A stretch of 64,000 bases of DNA from Polysphondylium violaceum. Taxonomy: Eukaryota; Evosea; Eumycetozoa; Dictyosteliales; Dictyosteliaceae. The position numbers and the translations under genes were made by a program. Every line of letters starts with the position of its first letter. Position 1 is the first letter of the stretch. A model generated the notes under the pieces. It saw only the letters and a list, made by a program, of their open reading frames with translations, searched no databases and was not told the DNA's origin. The stretch lies in NCBI GenBank assembly GCA_000277445.1, contig AJWJ01000023.1, positions 1-64,000 on the forward strand. Direction: 5' to 3'. This document shows positions 58,352 to 64,000 of the stretch, piece after piece.

Positions 58352-58536
58352 CTAAGGAAAATAAAAAGTTGGTATGAGAAATCAAGTTAACTAGAAATAT
58401 ATGTATACCTACTCTTTGTAAAAAAAAAAAAATAAAATCACAATTTAAAATTTTGATTGATTTAAAATTTAAAAAAAAAAAATTAGTAATCAAATTATTT
58501 TCCTAGAACCATGTACGCCTACAGGCATCGCCTATA

Positions 58537-58880
58537 TTTTCCTAGAACCATTTATACCTACGGTGCATTCAGAAGGTGATACGGTGACTGTTAATGTCAA
58601 TGGATATGGTATTGAAACACTTTGAAATTAAATTCACATCTGCATCCCAACCAAACTTCAACTGCCAAAATATTAAAAAAGTGGGTGAAAACATAATCAC
58701 ATGTCAGGTTCCATCAGGCACTGGTAAATATAGCTACACTCTTTCAGATAAAGTTAAATCAAGTAAATCTGTTCCATGGCAATGTCACCCTCCTCATATA
58801 TCATATCAAGCAAATCTGTTCCATGGCAAGACATGCCCTTTTCAACTGTAACTCTTGTTGGCGATATTTTGGTAACGCTA
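58537..58880 (+). pseudogene. Lectin/IPT relic, right part
   Basis: About 340 bases almost identical to 54241-54560 of copy 1 ('FIPTVHSEGD.VTVNVNGY', 'SQPNFNCQNIKKVGEN', 'VPSGTGKYSYTLSDKVKSSKSVPW'), with a frame break near 58617. A piece of about 45 bases around 'aaatctgttccatggca' is duplicated in tandem. A 14-base word (tttcctagaaccat) occurs twice just before it, at 58499 and 58537. Confidence 0.88.
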
Positions 58881-59017
58881 ATACCGAAAGTCTTTTTGTG
58901 CAGACTTTTTCTATTTTTTTTTTTTTTTCTTAAAAAAAAAAAACTAATCTTTTTCGTAAAAAAATATCTTTTGAAAAAGCCTCTTTATCAGAGATTACCA
59001 TTTTAAACGAACGAGAA

Positions 59018-62000
59018 ATGCGTGGAATGAAATACTTATTTTTAATTTTATTCGTTCTATTCCTTGGAGAAGTCCAATCCCAACACTTGGAAATAAATGA
59101 TATAAATAAACATTACTATTTATACTATTACAACTCGGAAATGAACTACCAATATGCAAAAAGCTATTGTGAAAGCTACACACCTCCTGAAGGATTCTCG
59201 ACTGGGTAAATATATTGATTGTTTTATCTATTCAATATTCATTAATATTTTATGTTTTAGATATTTAGCTACTATCACAACATTGGATGAATACAATTGG
59301 GTTACCACTAGCCAATTTGGTGTTCTTTCTGATATTTGGATAGCAGGAAGTGATTTAGGTAATGTGGGAAATTGGACATTCAATGTAGGTCCAGAAAAAG
59401 GTCAATTGATGTATGATTTATACTCTGGTAGATCATATACTTTTACACATTTTCTTTTGAATGAACCAAGTTTAATAGATGGTGAAAATTATCTTTATAT
59501 TGAATATGAAAACGGGATGAGAAATACTCTTGAATCAACAGAAAAAACTTTTGTTTGTGAATTCTCCCCAATAGATGAAGTATTTATACCTGCAGTGCAT
59601 TCAGATGGTGGTATGGTAACTGTGAATGTTAAAGGATATGACATTACAACTCTTGAAATTAAATTTATACCTTTGTTTGGTTATCCACCAAATGAATTTT
59701 TTTGTCAAGATATTACAAAAGTTGGTGAAAACACAATCACATGTAATATTCAATCAGGCGTTGGTCAACATGTATATATTATTTCCGATAAAGACAAACA
59801 CAGTATCGAAGCTGTGTGGGAGTATCAACCTCCTTATGTATCTATTATTGCACCGGTCTTTGACTCTGGCTCAACTATAACTCTTGCTGGTGATAATTTT
59901 GGCAATGATCCAGGGAGACTCCAAGTCACATTTGATGTTATTGACAGTTATATCATGTGCACTAATATACAAATATTAACGCCCTCGAAAAAGCTTTCTT
60001 GCACTCTTTCACAAAGTTTAACAAAAGTTTTTCCAATGGAAGTCTCTATCGATGTGATCTCAATGACATTTTACAAAACTGCATTTTATGATCGCGACTC
60101 TAATTCAGTTTTTTCCATCTCCTTTTCCCAGGCTGACAATTATCAAGGAATGCTAGACTATTCCAAGAAATCCAAGGTGGATGGAGACTTTGGTTATCTT
60201 TCTGTGTTTGCCACTCAAGATCAATATAATCTTGCCAAACAATTCTATTCAGAGAATTTGTTGGTAGCTTTGGGTGTCACTATAGATAGTATAGACCCAG
60301 ATGGATTTAAATATTCAGCAGGACCAGCAATTGATGAAAATGCACTTGGATTTTATTACTCATTTATAGAAGGCACCCCTGACGTTTCCAATGGTGAAAT
60401 ATATTGTAACTTTGATTTAGACTCAGGGTCCATACATGCTGATACTAAACAAAATATTGCCATTAAAGGTGGTCTTATCCAGTATGGTGGATATAATCCA
60501 ACAGCGAGAAATTACCAAACACCTTTTTTAATTGATTCAGAAGGAGGAACTATTTTTCTTGAACTTGATAACTTTGGTACTTCATTTTCAAATACTCGAG
60601 TTCTTCTTGAAAATAAATGGTCCGATTATATCGATTATTTTAAGGGTGGTATTAGCATTACTATTGGTGCACCTTATCTAGGTCTATCAAAATATCCAAT
60701 CAACGTTGCAATTGATGATGATCGTTCTTTATTAGATGACGTCAATTATGATAGAACCCCACCATCTATTATTAGTATAGAACCTCCACTTGAGGCTAGT
60801 GGTGGAATAATTACAATTACTGGTAAAAGTTTCACTAGTCACCCAGATGTCATTACTGTACAAGGTATTGATTGCAATGCTATTCAACTCACCATCGAAC
60901 ATAGACAAATTACATGTAGTATTGGTCCAGGATCTGGTATGAAATCAATATCAATAATTGCTGCTGAAAAAATATCAAATTCTTTTAATTACTATTATTA
61001 CCAAGATCCAACAATTACATCAATACCACCTATTCCAACAAGTGGAGGTATTGTCACAATTCAAGGTACAGGTTTTGGTATTGATAAAAATGCTCTATCA
61101 ATTGATTTATGTACAAATATTGAAATTATTACAGAAGATACTACAATTACATGTATATTTAATCAAGGACAAGGTGATATATCAGTTATACTTACAATCG
61201 GTACCTATTCAACACCACCATTCAACACACGTTATCAATATCCAACTATTAGTAATATTGTGCAAACAAATGGCGATATTGATATCATTGGTGATAACTT
61301 TGGATGGGATCAAAGTAAATCAATTATTAAAATGGATAATGATTTGGTTATTGGTTCGTCATGTACACTTGTCAGCAATACATATATCAATTGTAGTAAT
61401 TTAGCAACTGTGTATGGTCCTTTTTCAATCAGTAATGATAATGGTGTTAATTTTGGTACAACATACAAATACGATTTGAAACCATACATTACAAGTACTT
61501 TTGATGATGAGTGTGTCAAACCTCAAGAAAAATTAACAATCCAAGGTGGATATATGGTATCAAAGAGTTCAACATTTAAAATCAAGATTGGTGAACAATA
61601 CTTTCAAGTAAATAATTTGGATTCATCTAAATCAGAACTTATTGTTCCCGATGGCAGTGGTGTCGTATCTCTTCAATTCGAAATCGACAATACTCGTTTA
61701 TCTAATCCAATATCTATCAGTTATTGCCCAGTATGGCCACCAGTCATCAAATCTGTTGATTACAATAGACGTACAAAGAAATACGAGATCACAGGTACAG
61801 GATTTAGTACTGCAGCTGATACAAACACAGCTTTCATTACAAGCACCAATGGTGTAATACTATATAGCCTCCAAATAGGTGAATTTACCAATTCATTGAT
61901 CGAGGTTGAACTTCCCATCGATGCACAGTCTGGTATGGTTATAGTTAAAACATCTGAACTCCAATCAAAAAAAGTATGGTTAGATATCACTCCAGAGATT

Positions 62001-62600
62001 AAAAGCGCAACTAGTCCACTCGAACAAGGATCACTAATCACCATCACTGGCAAATATTTCAAAACTATAGATGTCGATGGTAATCCTGTTAAAATAGAGT
62101 TCTCCTCAAATGGGAATATATTAACTTGTCAAGCTGACAACGAAGTATATGTATGTCCAATGCCTCCAGGCAGTGGTAGTGTTACTATTCAAGTTAAATC
62201 AAAATCAATTGTAGATGATTCTGATATCTCTGAATTCACAACCACCTATACCAAAGAATCAAACAACAACAACAGCAATAGTAAGAGTGAGGGTAGCAGC
62301 GATAGTGACAACAGCAGCAATACCCAGAGCAGTAATAGTCATAATCATAGTAGTAATAGTTATACCAATAGTCAGAGCAAAGAAGACACAGAGAATAGCA
62401 ATAGTAATAACCCCACCAACACCACCCCCACCAACACTGGAAAAAACTCGTGGAGATGGAAAGGACCATTGATTGGAATCAGTTGTTTGCTTGCCATTGT
62501 TTTATCAGCCGGTGTCATTGTATTCCTCAGAGGCAGAGCTTCCTCAAACCTTTTCAATAGATTCGATCGTAAAGAAGAAGGAGATATTGAACTCATGTAA
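59018..62600 (+). CDS. C-type lectin plus IPT/TIG single-pass surface protein, intact copy
   Basis: Two exons, 59018-59205 and 59261-62600, 1,175 residues. Residues 1-22 are a signal peptide (a second in-frame ATG lies at 59027). Residues about 25-175 form a C-type lectin-like domain ('YYNSEMNYQYAKSYCES', 'IWIAGSDLGNVGNWTF', 'GENYLYI', 'FVCEF'). Then about eight E-set/IPT-TIG modules, recognisable by 'SGG.ITI.G..F' turns such as 'PIPTSGGIVTIQGTGFG', then a Ser/Asn stalk, one transmembrane helix (about 1,130-1,150, 'LIGISCLLAIVLSAGVIVFL') and a 22-residue tail ending Glu-Leu-Met. The build is that of Dictyostelium Tgr-like adhesion/recognition proteins with an added lectin head. Parts are nearly identical to copy 1 while others are strongly diverged. 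Confidence 0.88.
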
Positions 62601-63022
62601 ATTACCACTAATAAATCTTTTTTTCTTTACTCATTGGGCTCATCAAAACGCGAGTTTTCCAATAAAAAGTAGAGGGCCCTAAAAAAAAAAAAAAATTTAT
62701 TTTAATCAATAGATTTATCGTTTTAAGTAAATTTTGAACCTTTTAGGATTAAAAAAAAAATAATAAATAAGTTGTATTGAATGAAATCCAAAAAATTGCT
62801 ACGGAACTGGGTATCAATCACATCTACTATCGGTTTTAGATAACAACGATCACCAACCTTCTAAAAAGTGGTAAAGATTCTTGTTGAATTTTATATGCTT
62901 TTCATTTATCGGGGTTTAATTAATTTGCTCTTCAATTTTTTTTAATTTTTTTCAATTTTTACAAAATAAAGATAAATTATTACTCCAGATAAAGAGAAGA
63001 GAGGTAGGAAAGATAGACGGAT
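62601..63022. other. Intergenic region
   Basis: AT-rich, with a poly(A) tract at 62682-62695. Holds the 3' flank of the lectin/IPT gene and the COG2 promoter. No gene seen. Confidence 0.6.
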
Positions 63023-64000
63023 ATGAACAGTAGTTTGAGTAATGGAAATTTATCATCAATGATAAAGAGATCAGATTCCAATTATGGATTCTACGATACT
63101 ACACCGACAACCACAACCACGACTGTAAATGAATATATACCTCTTTGTTTTAGTAAAGATGTGTTCAACTCTAGTACATTTGAAGTGGACCAGTTTATTA
63201 CAGATTGTCGAAAAAGAGTGAATTTAGAAAGTGTGCAAAAGGATCTCAGAGAATACTCAAAGTACTTGGACTCGCAGTTGATCGAATTGATAAACAAAGA
63301 GTACAAATCATTCTTTTCCCTGTCTTCTTCACTGATTGGCATAGACACTGTATTGAATGATTTCAACAAAACCCAATCGTCCATTAAATCTGAAGTAGTG
63401 GTAAGTATGCATATAACGATATTACAGCACCAACCAATAGTACTAATGTGTTTATATCCATAAAGACTTTTAAAAAGGACATCAACAAAGTAAGGGAATG
63501 TGTAGAAGATAAACTAAAAGAGAAGAAATCAATAGATCAAAGAAAGAAGATGTTGCAATTGTATATATCAATATCAGAGTCTTTTAATAACATGAATCAT
63601 TTATTGGATCAATTTAATCTATTACCTCCAGCATCAGGCATGACAAATAATCAACAACAGCAACTACAACAACAACAACCTTATACATTTGAATCTCTAG
63701 AATTAGCTATCGATAGAGTATCAAATTCATTTTACCAAATGCAGAATCAAATGTCATCGTTATCAAAAGAAGAAAGATCATTAAAGATGTTTGATACCTT
63801 GGGCAATGTATGTATCTAGTATAGGACGGTAGTGTGTCAACATGCATATATTAACCATGTATCATTATTAGAAAATCAAGGGTTTATCTCACACTATACA
63901 ATCGAAAATAGATCCTTTGTTTAAAGATTGTTTAAAAGGATTGTTTGCCCATGATAGAAAGCAACAGGTGGACCAGATAAACTCTATTTTACATCAATGT
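63023..64000 (+). CDS. cog2: Conserved oligomeric Golgi complex subunit 2 (5' part)
   Basis: Three exons are visible, 63023-63400, 63466-63807 and 63872 onward; the gene runs off the window. The segment 'CFSKDVFNSSTFEVDQFITDCRKRVNLESVQKDLREYSKYL', 'LIELINKEYKSFFSLSSSLIGID' is the COG2 N-terminal signature, and 'IDQRKKMLQLYISISESF' continues it. COG2 belongs to lobe A of the COG tether for retrograde Golgi vesicles. A Thr run precedes the conserved part and a Gln run interrupts it in exon 2, both ordinary for the organism. The first intron has a TACTAAT branch-like element 15 bases before its acceptor; the second ends TTATTAG. Confidence 0.93.

Noticed and set aside
1-64000. tRNA or rRNA genes
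   Set aside because: I looked for B-box-like GGTTCGANTCC and paired arms and found no convincing cloverleaf; a tRNA scan would settle it.

Overview
This window is nuclear DNA of a dictyostelid social amoeba. The evidence is AT-rich intergenic DNA, short AT-rich introns with GTATGT/GTAAGT donors and TAG acceptors, Asn/Gln/Thr/Ser homopolymer runs inside proteins, and families typical of the group (hssA/B-like small genes, a seven-helix receptor fused to a kinase, IPT/TIG cell-surface proteins, NmrA-like padA relatives). I cannot name the species. Coding DNA is less AT-rich than in D. discoideum, with clearly C-richer codons in several genes. Exon joins below were worked out by hand from splice consensus and reading frame; each multi-exon model with a stated length closes to a whole number of codons.

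Layout. 0.5-5 kb: an F-box-like protein and the tRNA methyltransferase subunit TRM6 (both minus), then a long gap with a degenerate repeated fragment. 5.5-12 kb: a secreted saposin-like protein, a GYP1/TBC1D22-type RabGAP with a C-terminal membrane segment, a CLN7/MFSD8-type transporter and a secreted MRH-domain protein. 12.6-27 kb: a 1,496-residue coiled-coil protein and the whole huntingtin gene (4 exons, about 2,879 residues). 27-30.5 kb: two tandem NmrA-like genes and a cluster of three 67-codon hssA/B-like genes, each with a 13-base first coding exon. 30.7-36.7 kb: eIF3L and eIF3A, head to head. 36.9-48 kb: two divergent, secreted giant MACPF proteins sharing a parallel-beta/PA14-like/Cys-repeat/MACPF architecture. 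48-53 kb: a 7TM-kinase fusion with an abnormal activation segment, and the GATOR1 subunit NPRL3. 53.6-62.6 kb: a family of C-type-lectin plus IPT/TIG single-pass surface proteins: one disabled copy, one chimeric relic split around an unrelated minus-strand gene, and one intact copy. 63 kb to the end: the start of COG2.

The accessory part (36.9-62.6 kb) is the most unusual. It puts large secreted pore-former-type proteins, a receptor kinase, and a lectin/IPT receptor family showing mosaic (gene-conversion-like) similarity and pseudogenisation within 26 kb. By analogy with the Tgr (IPT/TIG) recognition proteins of Dictyostelium, the lectin/IPT set could be a fast-evolving recognition locus; that is inference, not something the sequence shows.
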